Both the position numbers and the translations under genes were made by a program. Positions 27,658 through 35,621 of a stretch of 54,553 nt of DNA are shown piece by piece. Numbering within the stretch: the first letter of the stretch is position 1; every line of letters begins with the position of its first letter. The DNA is from Rhodospirillales bacterium (GTDB taxonomy: Bacteria; Pseudomonadota; Alphaproteobacteria; Rhodospirillales; WMHbin7). The stretch lies in the NCBI GenBank assembly GCA_016214125.1, contig JACRPC010000017.1, positions 1-54,553 of the forward strand. The letters are read 5' to 3'. The notes under the pieces are model-generated. The model did no database searches. It was not told where the DNA came from and saw nothing but the letters and a program-made list of their open reading frames with translations.

Positions 27658-28115
27658 CAGCCTTGATCCTTAATCAGCGCCTCGAGGGCCTTCTTCTCGG
27701 CCTCGGAAAGCGGCCTTTCCGGCGCCCGCCGGCCGGCCCGGCGATAGAAGGCCAAGGCCACCATGGCGGCGATCGCCGCCAAGACGAGCGGCCCCAGCCA
27801 CAACAGCCAGGTCGCCGGCTTGAAGGGCGGATTGAGAAGCACGAAATCGCCGTAGCGGCCGACCAGATAATCCTTGATCTGGGAATCGCTGTCGCCGGCC
27901 TTGATGCGCTCGCGCACGATGATGCGTAGATCGCGGGCCAGTCCGGCGTCGGAATCGTCGATCGACTGGTTCTGGCAGACCAGACAGCGCAGATCGCGCC
28001 CGACGGCGCGGGCGCGGGCTTCCTGCGCCGGATCGGCCAGGATCTCGTCGGGATTGACCGCCAGCGCCGCCGACGACAGGGCGAGGAACAGGACAAGAGC
28101 GGCGCGGCCGATCAT
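27657..28115 (-). CDS. ccmH: Cytochrome c-type biogenesis protein CcmH
   Basis: The 152-residue product has a signal peptide (about 1-19), the LRCLVCQNQSIDDSDAGLAR motif whose CxxC pair reduces the heme-binding cysteines of apocytochrome c, a C-terminal transmembrane helix (about 104-124) and a short cytoplasmic tail. It corresponds to the CcmH/CycL form. Start overlaps the ccmG stop as ATGA and the stop overlaps ccmI by one base. Confidence 0.95.
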   Translation of the reverse strand: MIGRAALVLFLALSSAALAVNPDEILADPAQEARARAVGRDLRCLVCQNQSIDDSDAGLARDLRIIVRERIKAGDSDSQIKDYLVGRYGDFVLLNPPFKPATWLLWLGPLVLAAIAAMVALAFYRRAGRRAPERPLSEAEKKALEALIKDQG

Positions 28116-28642
28116 TTCGAACGCTCCTTGATCTTGGGCAGGAAGCGCTCGTTCCAATCCTTTTGCATCATCGGGCCGATCTGCTTGGCCAGGATGATGC
28201 CGTTGGCGTCGACGAGGAAGCTTTCCGGCACCCCATAGACGCCCCAATCGATGGCGGTGCGTCCGTCGAAATCGACGCCGATCTTGGCGAAGGGATCGCC
28301 CAGATTGGCGAGCCAGGCCTTGGCGTCCTCGGGCTTGTCCTTGTAGTTGACGCCCAGGATGGGCACGATCTTCTTGGCGGCGATGTCCATGAGCAGCGGA
28401 TGCTCGATCCGACAGGGCCCGCACCAGGAGGCGAAGAAATTCACCAGCACCAGCCCGCCCTTGAGGTCGGCGTCGGCCAAGCCCGGCTTGGTGTCGAGCA
28501 GCGGCTTCAAATTGAGCGCCGGCGCCGGCTTGCCGATCAGGGGCGAGGGCACCTCGGCCGGCTTCAGATCGAGCCCGCGCACGAAGAACCCCACCAGCAC
28601 GGCGAAGATGACGAGCGGCAGGATGTATTTCCAATGGCGCAT
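28112..28642 (-). CDS. ccmG: Thiol:disulfide interchange protein CcmG/DsbE
   Basis: The 176-residue protein has an N-terminal membrane anchor (about 6-24) and a thioredoxin-like periplasmic domain with the active site FFASWCGPCRIEHP and the cis-proline region YGVPESFLVDANG. It supplies reducing power to CcmH and apocytochrome c. The inserted TWxxxE-like acidic region characteristic of CcmG is represented by the MDIAAKKIVPILGVNYKDKP segment. It lies ten bases after ccmF and overlaps ccmH by four. Confidence 0.95.
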   Translation of the reverse strand: MRHWKYILPLVIFAVLVGFFVRGLDLKPAEVPSPLIGKPAPALNLKPLLDTKPGLADADLKGGLVLVNFFASWCGPCRIEHPLLMDIAAKKIVPILGVNYKDKPEDAKAWLANLGDPFAKIGVDFDGRTAIDWGVYGVPESFLVDANGIILAKQIGPMMQKDWNERFLPKIKERSK

Positions 28643-28652
28643 GCGCGGGCCT

Positions 28653-30635
28653 TCAGGTCGCGGCCGGCTGGGCGGCGCGCTTGCGCACCGGGGCGCCGAT
28701 GCGGTGGCGCCGATCGGCCAGCGAAACGATGCCGCCCAGGGTCATCATCAGAATGCCCACCCACATCCAGGCGACCATCGGGTTGAAGTACAGCCGCACC
28801 ACATAGCCGCCCTGGCCGTCGGCGTCGCCGATCACCGTGTAGTAATCGCCCCAGAAGGTGGTGTGGATGGCGGTCTCGGTGGTCGGGCGCGGCGGCTGGC
28901 GGTAGGACCGTTTCTCAGGCTCCAGCGTCACCACGGTCTGGCCGTTCTTCTTCAGAACGAAGGTGCCGCGCTGGGCCAGGTAATTGGGGCCGCGCTCGTC
29001 GCGCACGTTGGTGAGCGTCACTTCGTGGCCGGCCAGCATCACCGTCTCGCCCACCTTCATCACCTGGATCTTTTCTTCCATCCAGGCCGAGGAGCCGGTG
29101 ATGCCGCCGATCAGCACCGCCATCGAGGCGTGGGTGATCGCCATGCCCCAGGCGGCGCCGGGCAGCGCCCGCAGGCGGGTCCAGCTTTCGGCCAAGGGAG
29201 CGCGGAACAGCAAGAGGCGGCCGGCGAATTCGACCAGCGTGCCCACGAACAGCCAGGCCGCCAGGGCCAGGCCGCCCGAGGCCGCCAGGGTCTTGGGCTG
29301 GCCGCCCATCACCAGCCAGGCGAGCGCCGCCGCCGCCGCCGCCAGGGCCAGCGCCAGCTTCAGGCGCATCAGCACGCCGGCCAGATCGCCCCGCTTCCAA
29401 GACAAGAGCGGCCCCACCGCCATCGCCAGCACCATCGGCACCATCAGGGGCACGAAGACGGCGTTGAAGAAGGGGGGGCCGACCGAAACCTTGCCGCCGC
29501 CCAAGGCATCGACGAACAGCGGATAAAGCGTGCCCAAGAGCACGGTGGCCGCCGCCGTGCTCATCAGGAGGTTGTTGAGCAGCAGGCTGCCCTCGCGCGA
29601 CACCGGCGCGAACAGGCCGCCGCCCTTAAGAGCGGGGCCGCGCACCGCGAACAGCACCAGCGAGCCGCCGACGGTGGCGACCAGCATCGCCAGGATGAAC
29701 AGGCCGCGCGCCGGATCGGAGGCGAAGGAATGGACCGAGGTGATGACGCCCGACCGCACCAGGAAGGTGCCCAAGAGCGACAGCGAGAAGGTGACGATGG
29801 CGAGCAGGATGGTCCAGGTCTTGAGGGCGTCGCGCTTCTCCACCACCACCGCCGAATGCAAAAGCGCGGTGCCGGCCAGCCAGGGCATGAAGGAGGCGTT
29901 CTCCACCGGGTCCCAATACCACCAGCCGCCCCAGCCCAGTTCGTAATAGGCCCACCAGCTTCCCAGCCCGATGCCGAGCGTGAGGAAGCACCAGGCGGCA
30001 AGCGTCCAGGGCCGCACCCAGCGCGCCCAGGCGGCATCGACCCTTCCCTCGATCAGGGCGGCGATGGCAAAGGAGAAGGCCATCGAGAAGCCGACATAGC
30101 CCAAATAGAGGAAGGGCGGATGGAAGGCCAAGCCGGGGTCCTGCAACAGCGGATTGAGGCCGTTGCCGTCGAAGGGCGGCTGGGCCAGGCGGGCGAAGGG
30201 GTTCGAGGTGAGCAGGATGAACAGCAAAAAGCCGGTCGAGATCATCGCCTGCACCGAGAGCACCCGGGCTTTCAAGCGCGGCGGCAGATTGCCGCCGAAC
30301 GCCGCCACCGCCAGACCGAAGACGGCCAGGATGGTGACCCACAGCAACAGCGAGCCCTCGTGATTGCCCCAGACGCCGGAAATCTTGTAGAGCATCGGCT
30401 TGGCCGAGTGCGAATTCTGGGCGACGTTGGCCAGCGAGAAATCGGACACGACATAGGCGTAGGTGAGGGCGCCGAAGGCGGCGCCGACCAAAAGAAACAA
30501 GGCCAGGGCCGCTTGGCTTCCCACCGCCATCCAGGCGGCGTCGCCCCTTTGGGCGCCGACGAGCGGCAGCACGGCCTGGATCAGCGCCACGAACAGCGCC
30601 AGCACCAGGGCGTAATGGCCGATTTCGGCGATCAC
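28653..30635 (-). CDS. ccmF: Heme lyase subunit CcmF
   Basis: The 660-residue polytopic membrane protein ligates heme to apocytochrome c. It contains the tryptophan-rich WWD motif WGGWWYWDPVENASFMPW near residue 230 and conserved histidines in the flanking helices (for example SGVWGNHEGSLLLW). About 14 or more hydrophobic segments are visible. The start is a GTG at 30633-30635 overlapping the ccmE stop, giving VIAEIGHYALVLAL at the N-terminus; this places the first helix at residues 6-26 and matches family length. No other nearby start is as well placed. Confidence 0.95.
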   Translation of the reverse strand: MIAEIGHYALVLALFVALIQAVLPLVGAQRGDAAWMAVGSQAALALFLLVGAAFGALTYAYVVSDFSLANVAQNSHSAKPMLYKISGVWGNHEGSLLLWVTILAVFGLAVAAFGGNLPPRLKARVLSVQAMISTGFLLFILLTSNPFARLAQPPFDGNGLNPLLQDPGLAFHPPFLYLGYVGFSMAFSFAIAALIEGRVDAAWARWVRPWTLAAWCFLTLGIGLGSWWAYYELGWGGWWYWDPVENASFMPWLAGTALLHSAVVVEKRDALKTWTILLAIVTFSLSLLGTFLVRSGVITSVHSFASDPARGLFILAMLVATVGGSLVLFAVRGPALKGGGLFAPVSREGSLLLNNLLMSTAAATVLLGTLYPLFVDALGGGKVSVGPPFFNAVFVPLMVPMVLAMAVGPLLSWKRGDLAGVLMRLKLALALAAAAAALAWLVMGGQPKTLAASGGLALAAWLFVGTLVEFAGRLLLFRAPLAESWTRLRALPGAAWGMAITHASMAVLIGGITGSSAWMEEKIQVMKVGETVMLAGHEVTLTNVRDERGPNYLAQRGTFVLKKNGQTVVTLEPEKRSYRQPPRPTTETAIHTTFWGDYYTVIGDADGQGGYVVRLYFNPMVAWMWVGILMMTLGGIVSLADRRHRIGAPVRKRAAQPAAT

Positions 30636-31126
30636 TTCTTGGCCTCGGGAGCGGCTTGGCCGCCGGCCGGCTTGGCGCTGGTCTTGCCGCCCTCGCCCGC
30701 CCATTGGCCGGATTTCTTGAGCGCGTCGGCCACCTCGCGCGGCATGTATTTCTCGTCATGCTTGGCCAGCACCTCGCTGGCCTGGAAGACGCCGTTGATG
30801 AACTTGCCCTCGGCCACCACGCCCTGGCCCTCGCGGAACAGATCGGGCAGAAGGCCGCCATAGACCACCGGCACAGTGTGGTCGAGATCGGTGACCCGGA
30901 ACTGGACCGCCTTGTTGTCCGGCGTGCGCTTGACGCTGCCTTCCTCGACCAGGCCGCCGACGCGCAGGCGCCGGTCGGGCGCGATGGTCTTCTTCGTCAG
31001 ATCGGTCGGACTGTAGAAGAAGACGATGTTGTCCTCGAAGGCGGTGAGCACCAAGGCGGTGGCGGAAAAGAGCGCTAGGGCCGCCACCGCCAGAATCATC
31101 AGGCGGCGTTTCTTGCGCGGCGTCAT
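30632..31126 (-). CDS. ccmE: Heme chaperone CcmE
   Basis: The 164-residue protein has an N-terminal anchor (about 8-28) and an OB-fold periplasmic domain. The covalent heme-binding histidine is in LAKHDEKYMPREV near residue 122, with the tyrosine four positions later also conserved. It takes heme from CcmC and passes it to CcmF. The C-terminal 30 residues are a glycine/alanine/lysine-rich tail. Its ATG overlaps the ccmD stop and its stop overlaps the ccmF GTG. Confidence 0.95.
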   Translation of the reverse strand: MTPRKKRRLMILAVAALALFSATALVLTAFEDNIVFFYSPTDLTKKTIAPDRRLRVGGLVEEGSVKRTPDNKAVQFRVTDLDHTVPVVYGGLLPDLFREGQGVVAEGKFINGVFQASEVLAKHDEKYMPREVADALKKSGQWAGEGGKTSAKPAGGQAAPEAKK

Positions 31127-31302
31127 GACGCGTTCCCCGCGCGTTGGGCCTGGCGGGCCTCGTCGAGGTCCTTGAATTCGGCCTCGCGGCGCCGAAGCAC
31201 CGCCAGCGTGCGCCACAAGAGCGCCGCCATGATCAGGGCGGCGAGACCGTAAACCGGCCAGACGAAACCGGCGTAGCCGCCCATGGCGAAGAAGTCGCTC
31301 AT
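31123..31302 (-). CDS. ccmD: Heme exporter protein CcmD
   Basis: This 59-residue protein is short enough to be missed. It reads MSDFFAMGGYAGFVWPVYGL at the start, has a single transmembrane helix (about 10-30) and a basic tail (RTLAVLRRREAEF and on). These are the hallmarks of CcmD, which releases holo-CcmE from the CcmABC complex. The stop overlaps the ccmE start as ATGA, and seven bases separate it from ccmC. Position between ccmC and ccmE confirms the call. Confidence 0.92.
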   Translation of the reverse strand: MSDFFAMGGYAGFVWPVYGLAALIMAALLWRTLAVLRRREAEFKDLDEARQAQRAGNAS

Positions 31303-31309
31303 CGGATTC

Positions 31310-32038
31310 CTACTCTCCCGAGCCGTGCACTTGCATGAGGCGAAGATTGCGGATGCGCGAGGCCAGAATCTCGCTCTTGATCCGCAATAGAAGCACGGTG
31401 ACGTAATAGGTGGTGAAGCCCACGACCATCAGCAAGAGCGGAATCAGCATCGCCTTGTCGACGGTCGGCATGCCGGCCCTGGAGACGCTGGCCGGCTGGT
31501 GCAGCGTGTTCCACCAATCGACCGAGAATTTGATGATCGGCACATTGACCCAGCCCACCAGCGCCAGGATGGCGGCCGCCTTGGCGCCCCTTGTGGGATC
31601 GTCGAAGGCATCGACCAGCGCCATGTAGCCGAGATAGAGAAAGAGCAAGATCAGCATCGAGGTCAGCCTTGCGTCCCACACCCACCAGGTGCCCCACATC
31701 GGCTTGCCCCACAGCGAGCCGGAAAAGAGGCAAAGGAAGGTGAAGGCGGCGCCCACCGGCGCGGTCGCCTTGGCCGCCAGATCGGCCAGCGGATGCTTCC
31801 AGACCAGCGCCACCCCGCTGGCCACCGCCATCGAGGTGTAGGCGAACAGCCCCATCCAGGCCGAGGGCACATGCACATACATGATGCGCACGCTTTCGCC
31901 CTGCTGGTAATCGGCCGGCGAGGCGACCAGCCCAAGATAAAGCCCGACCGCGATCAAGATCGCGGTCGCCCAGGCGAACCAGGGGATCAGGGCCTCGGCC
32001 AGGCGCAGGAACCGGCCAGGATTGGCAAAATTCTGCAT
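31310..32038 (-). CDS. ccmC: Heme transporter/export protein CcmC
   Basis: The 242-residue polytopic membrane protein has six hydrophobic segments and the WWD motif GTWWVWDARLTSMLILLF, with the flanking histidines in YVHVPSAWMG and WKHPLADL that coordinate heme. It loads heme onto CcmE. There is no ribosome site before the ATG, but TATGAC ends six bases upstream, so a leaderless transcript separate from ccmAB is possible. It is followed by ccmD. Confidence 0.95.
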   Translation of the reverse strand: MQNFANPGRFLRLAEALIPWFAWATAILIAVGLYLGLVASPADYQQGESVRIMYVHVPSAWMGLFAYTSMAVASGVALVWKHPLADLAAKATAPVGAAFTFLCLFSGSLWGKPMWGTWWVWDARLTSMLILLFLYLGYMALVDAFDDPTRGAKAAAILALVGWVNVPIIKFSVDWWNTLHQPASVSRAGMPTVDKAMLIPLLLMVVGFTTYYVTVLLLRIKSEILASRIRNLRLMQVHGSGE

Positions 32039-32044
32039 GGCGCA

Positions 32045-32090
32045 GTCATAGCCTCAAGGGCGGCTCATTTCCACAAAAATACGGGGGATA
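32045..32090 (-). promoter_or_regulatory. ccmB-ccmC gap: weak terminator-like hairpin, then a -10-like element
   Basis: This covers most of the 85-base gap after ccmB. On the minus strand CGGG and CCCG can pair around a six-base loop and are followed directly by a T-rich TATTTTT. The stem is only four pairs, so attenuation is more likely than full termination. Further along, TATGAC (32045-32050) ends six bases before the ccmC ATG. Together they suggest that ccmC onward may be transcribed partly on its own. Confidence 0.35.
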
Positions 32091-32123
32091 TCCCGACCTT
32101 TTCCGGGGGTTTTCGCCGCCCCC

Positions 32124-32789
32124 CTACTCGGTCGCCTGCCTAAGCGCGGCCGAGGAGGCGAACAGGCCCAAGGGCAGGGCGCCCAAAAGAAGCGCCGCCA
32201 GGATCACCAGATGCGAATTGGCGGGAAAGCCGTGCAGGGCGGCGTCGATGGCGCCAGCGCCGAAAATGAGGATCGGCACGTAAAGGGGCAGGATGAGGAG
32301 CGACAAGAGCACGCCGCCCCGCCTGGCGCCCAGCACCAGGGCAGCGCCGACCGAACCGATCAGCGACAAGGCCGGCGTGCCCAAAAGGAGCGACAGCTCC
32401 AGCACCAGGAAGCCTTCCGGATTCATGTGCATGAGGATGGCCAAGAGCGGCGCCGCCAGCAGAAGCGGCAGGCCGGTGGTCAGCCAATGCGCCGCCACCT
32501 TGGCCGCCACCAACAGTTCGAGCGGCGCCGGCGCCAGCACCAGGAGTTCGAGCGAGCCGTCCTCGTAATCGCCCTGGTAAAGCCGATCGAGCGACAGCAT
32601 CGAGGCCAGAAGCGCGTTGACCCACAAGACGCCGGCCGCGACGCGCTCGAGCACGTTGGGCTCGGGCCCGACGCCGAAGGGGAACAGCACCACCGCCAGC
32701 ACGAAGAAGGCCACCACCATCAGGCTGTCGGAACCCTGGCGGAGCGCCAGGCGCAGCTCGCGGTGAAGCATGAGGGCAAAGCGGCTCAC
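32124..32789 (-). CDS. ccmB: Heme exporter protein CcmB
   Basis: The 221-residue membrane permease has six hydrophobic segments. The N-terminal FALMLHRELRLALRQGSDSL and the LDRLYQGDYEDGSLELLVLA stretch match CcmB. Together with CcmA it drives release of heme-CcmE from CcmCD using ATP. The start is a GTG at 32787-32789 overlapping the ccmA stop. The order ccmA-ccmB is standard. Confidence 0.94.
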   Translation of the reverse strand: MSRFALMLHRELRLALRQGSDSLMVVAFFVLAVVLFPFGVGPEPNVLERVAAGVLWVNALLASMLSLDRLYQGDYEDGSLELLVLAPAPLELLVAAKVAAHWLTTGLPLLLAAPLLAILMHMNPEGFLVLELSLLLGTPALSLIGSVGAALVLGARRGGVLLSLLILPLYVPILIFGAGAIDAALHGFPANSHLVILAALLLGALPLGLFASSAALRQATE

Positions 32790-33424
32790 GGCCAATGCTC
32801 CACGGCGAAGCGGTCGAGCAGCAGTTCCCGGGCTCCTTCGAGCCCGATGTCGGCATGGGTGGAGACCACCACCATGCCGCCTTGGGCGCGATGGGCGGCG
32901 ATCTCGCCTTCCAGGGCTTTGACCGAGGCACGATCGAGCGCCACCGAGGGCTCGTCCAACAGCCAGAGCGGCGCCGGGGCGGCCAAGAGGCGGGCGAGAT
33001 TGAGGCGCCGCTTCTGCCCGGCCGAGAGCATGCGGCCGGGCACATCGGCCAGCCGTCGCAGACCGAAGCCGTCCAAGGCCCGCGCGATCCGCTCCCCCAC
33101 CGTCGCGCCGCCATGCAGCCCGGCCCAGAAGGCCAGGGTCTCGGCCACGGTGAGCACCGGCTTCACCGCGTCGTGATGGCCGACATAGTGGAGCCGCCCG
33201 CCATGCGCCTGGGGATCGTCGGCCACCGGCTCGCCGTCCCACAAAAGCCGGCCTTGAATGGGACGGATCAACCCGGCCATCACCCGCAACAGGCTCGATT
33301 TGCCCGAGCCGTTGGGACCGAGCAGGATCAGCGCCTGACCGGGCGCCAGATCGAAACCCAGCTTGGCGAACACCGTTCGCCCGCCGCGCGCGCAGACCAG
33401 ATTCTCACCGGAAAATCGGCTCAT
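32786..33424 (-). CDS. ccmA: Heme exporter ATP-binding protein CcmA
   Basis: The 212-residue ABC ATPase has Walker A (LLGPNGSGKSSLLRV), the signature LSAGQKRRLNLARL and Walker B (PLWLLDEPSVALD), followed by the switch histidine in VVSTHADIG. It pairs with CcmB. It begins the ccm cluster. A TTAGGT sequence ends seven bases before the ATG and could be a -10 element of a leaderless transcript, though the -35 side is poor and a weak AGG ribosome site is also there. Confidence 0.94.
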   Translation of the reverse strand: MSRFSGENLVCARGGRTVFAKLGFDLAPGQALILLGPNGSGKSSLLRVMAGLIRPIQGRLLWDGEPVADDPQAHGGRLHYVGHHDAVKPVLTVAETLAFWAGLHGGATVGERIARALDGFGLRRLADVPGRMLSAGQKRRLNLARLLAAPAPLWLLDEPSVALDRASVKALEGEIAAHRAQGGMVVVSTHADIGLEGARELLLDRFAVEHWP

Positions 33425-33458
33425 CGTGGAAACCTAACACAGGACCGCCCGAAGTAAA

Positions 33459-34694
33459 TTAATCAAACTTGCGGACGTCCTCGATCACCTTGCCGTCGTT
33501 GGGCAGGCTGCCGGGCGCGACAAAACCCACCTCGCCGCGCATCTTGGTGACGGCGGCCAGGGTTTCCTGGATCAGCGGCACCAAGGTGGTGCTGTCGCGC
33601 TCGGTCTCGCAGAGCAGGGTCATCAGATCGGCGCCGTTCTCCTGGCTCACCACCAGTCGGCCGCGCTTGACTTCGGGATGGCGGCGAAGCACTTCGGCCA
33701 CCTGTTCGGGATGGACGAACATGCCCTTGACCTTGGTGGTCTGATCGGCGCGGCCCATCCAGCCCGTGATGCGCATGTTGGTGCGCCCGCAGGGGCTTGG
33801 GCCCGGAGCCACCGCCGACAGATCGCCCAGCGAAAAGCGGACGAGCGGATAGTCGCGCACCAAATTGGTGACCAGCACCTCGCCCACCTCGCCGTCCGCC
33901 ACCGGATCGCCGGTGCCGGGGCGCACGATCTCGACCAGCACGTTTTCCGAAACGATCAGGCCCTCGCGCGCCCTCGATTCATAGGCGACCAGGCCCAAAT
34001 CGGCGGTGGCGTAGCCCTGAAGGACGGCAATGCCCTGGGCCTCGAACTCCTTGCGCAGGCTGGGCGGCAGGGCTTCGCCGGAGACGAAGGCCTTTTTTAG
34101 CGAGGACAGATCGACCTTCAGCTCCTGGGCCTTTTCCAAAATGATGCGCAGGAACGAGGGCGTGCCGGCATAGCCGGCCGGCTTCAGGGCGGCCATCACC
34201 TGCACCTGCTGTTCGGTCTGGCCGACGCCGCCCGGAATGCAGACGCAGCCCAAGGCCTCGAGGCCGGATTCCAAGATGCGGGCGCCGGGGGTAAGGTGAT
34301 AGGACATGCAGTTCTGCACCACATCGCCCTTGCGGAAGCCGGCGGCGAACAGGCCGCGCGCCGTGTTCCAGTAATCGGTCTCCCGACCTTCGGGATCGAG
34401 GATGGGGCCGGGCGACAGGAAGATGCGGGCCAGCGCGCCCACCGGCACCGCCAGCATGCCGCCGAAGGGCGGCTGAGCCTTCTGCAAGCCGATCAGCGCC
34501 GATTTGCGGGTGACGGGCAGCCTTGCCAAGGCCGCCCGATCCGTCACCCCGGCTGGGTCGACATCGACCAGCGTCTTGGCCCAATAGGGGGCGTGGGCCT
34601 TGGCGTGGGCCAGATTGGCGCGCAGCCGGGCGAAGAAATCGGCCTCGCGTTCGTGGGGTGCGCGCGTCTCCAGCCCGTCGTAATGCTCGCCCAT
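33459..34694 (-). CDS. Phenylacetate-CoA ligase-like AMP-forming ligase
   Basis: The 411-residue product belongs to the PaaK-like branch of AMP-forming acid-CoA ligases. Visible features are the N-terminal helical stretch typical of PaaK, YWNTARGLFAAGFRKGDVVQ, AGTPSFLRIILEKAQE, LQGYATADLGLVAYES, RFSLGDLSAVAPGPSPCGRT, and the C-terminal GWMGRADQTTKVKGMFVHPE hinge with a lysine. It would activate a carboxylic acid, often an aromatic one, to its CoA thioester. It is the last gene of the Liv transporter operon, 14 bases after livF, which suggests it works on the imported compound. The actual substrate is not known. Confidence 0.82.
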   Translation of the reverse strand: MGEHYDGLETRAPHEREADFFARLRANLAHAKAHAPYWAKTLVDVDPAGVTDRAALARLPVTRKSALIGLQKAQPPFGGMLAVPVGALARIFLSPGPILDPEGRETDYWNTARGLFAAGFRKGDVVQNCMSYHLTPGARILESGLEALGCVCIPGGVGQTEQQVQVMAALKPAGYAGTPSFLRIILEKAQELKVDLSSLKKAFVSGEALPPSLRKEFEAQGIAVLQGYATADLGLVAYESRAREGLIVSENVLVEIVRPGTGDPVADGEVGEVLVTNLVRDYPLVRFSLGDLSAVAPGPSPCGRTNMRITGWMGRADQTTKVKGMFVHPEQVAEVLRRHPEVKRGRLVVSQENGADLMTLLCETERDSTTLVPLIQETLAAVTKMRGEVGFVAPGSLPNDGKVIEDVRKFD

Positions 34695-34708
34695 GCGCGG
34701 TCGTTCCC

Positions 34709-35524
34709 TCAGGCTAGCCAGCGCTTGCGCCGCCGGTAATGCTTGGTGTCGCGGAAGCTCTTGCGGCCCTGCGACGACAGGCCCAGGTAGAATTCCTTGA
34801 CGTCCTCGTTCTCGCGCAGCGCCTGGGCCTCGCCGTCCAGCACGACGCGGCCGTTTTCCAGGATGTAGCCGTAATCGGCGAAGCGCAGCGCCACGTTGGT
34901 GTTCTGCTCGGCCAGAAGGAAACTTACCTTCTCCTTCTTGTTGAGCGCATCGACGATGGTGAAGATTTCCTCGACCAATTGCGGCGCCAGCCCCATCGAG
35001 GGCTCGTCGAGCAAGATCATCTTGGGCGCCGCCAGAAGGGCGCGGCCGATCGCCGTCATCTGCTGCTCGCCGCCCGAAGTGTAGCCGGCCTGGCTCTTGC
35101 GCCGTTCCTTCAGGCGGGGGAAATAGCCGTAGACCATCTCGAGATCGCGGGCGACGGCGGCGCGGCCGTCCTTGCGGGTGTGCGCGCCGGTGAGCAGGTT
35201 CTCCTCGACCGTCAGATGCTCGAAGCAGTGCCGGCCCTCCATGACCTGGACGACGCCCAGCTTCACCAGATCGTTGGGGGTGAGGCGGTCGATGCGCTGG
35301 CCCTTGTATTCGATCGAGCCCTTGGTGACTTCGCCGCGTTCGGCGCGCAGCAGGTTGGACACCGCCTTGAGCGTGGTGGTCTTGCCGGCGCCGTTGGCGC
35401 CCAAGAGGGCGACGATGCCGCCTTCGGGCACGGTGAGCGACACGCCCTTCAAGACCAGAATGACGTGGTCGTAGATGACTTCGATGTTGTTGATCACCAA
35501 CAAGGGGGCGCCGCCTTGGCTCAC
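34709..35524 (-). CDS. livF: Branched-chain amino acid-type ABC transporter ATPase LivF
   Basis: The 271-residue ATPase has Walker A (ALLGANGAGKTTTLKAV), signature YTSGGEQQMTAIGRALL and Walker B (KMILLDEPSMGLAPQLVEE). The last 20 residues (SFRDTKHYRRRKRWLA) form a basic extension beyond usual LivF. The GTG at 35522-35524 is used because GAGGAG lies nine bases upstream; the open frame continues further up but lacks support. It is downstream of a strong hairpin that follows the binding-protein gene. Confidence 0.92.
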   Translation of the reverse strand: MSQGGAPLLVINNIEVIYDHVILVLKGVSLTVPEGGIVALLGANGAGKTTTLKAVSNLLRAERGEVTKGSIEYKGQRIDRLTPNDLVKLGVVQVMEGRHCFEHLTVEENLLTGAHTRKDGRAAVARDLEMVYGYFPRLKERRKSQAGYTSGGEQQMTAIGRALLAAPKMILLDEPSMGLAPQLVEEIFTIVDALNKKEKVSFLLAEQNTNVALRFADYGYILENGRVVLDGEAQALRENEDVKEFYLGLSSQGRKSFRDTKHYRRRKRWLA

Positions 35525-35561
35525 GGACGTAAACTCCTCGCGATCATCGGGACCCTTCCGG

Positions 35562-35609
35562 ACCGACCGCGCGCCCCCAGGGGGGACGCGCGGCCGCCGG
35601 GAGGTCGGT
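35562..35609 (-). repeat. Long GC-rich stem-loop between binding-protein gene and livF
   Basis: Outer arms ACCGACC (35562-35568) and GGTCGGT (35603-35609) pair, and inside them GCGCGCCCCC (35569-35578) pairs with GGGGGACGCGC (35581-35591) with one bulged A. The structure lies 13 bases after the binding-protein stop and lacks a T-run. Such hairpins commonly stabilise the upstream mRNA so that the binding protein is made in excess over the transporter. Confidence 0.65.
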
Positions 35610-35621
35610 TCCGCGGCCTGC

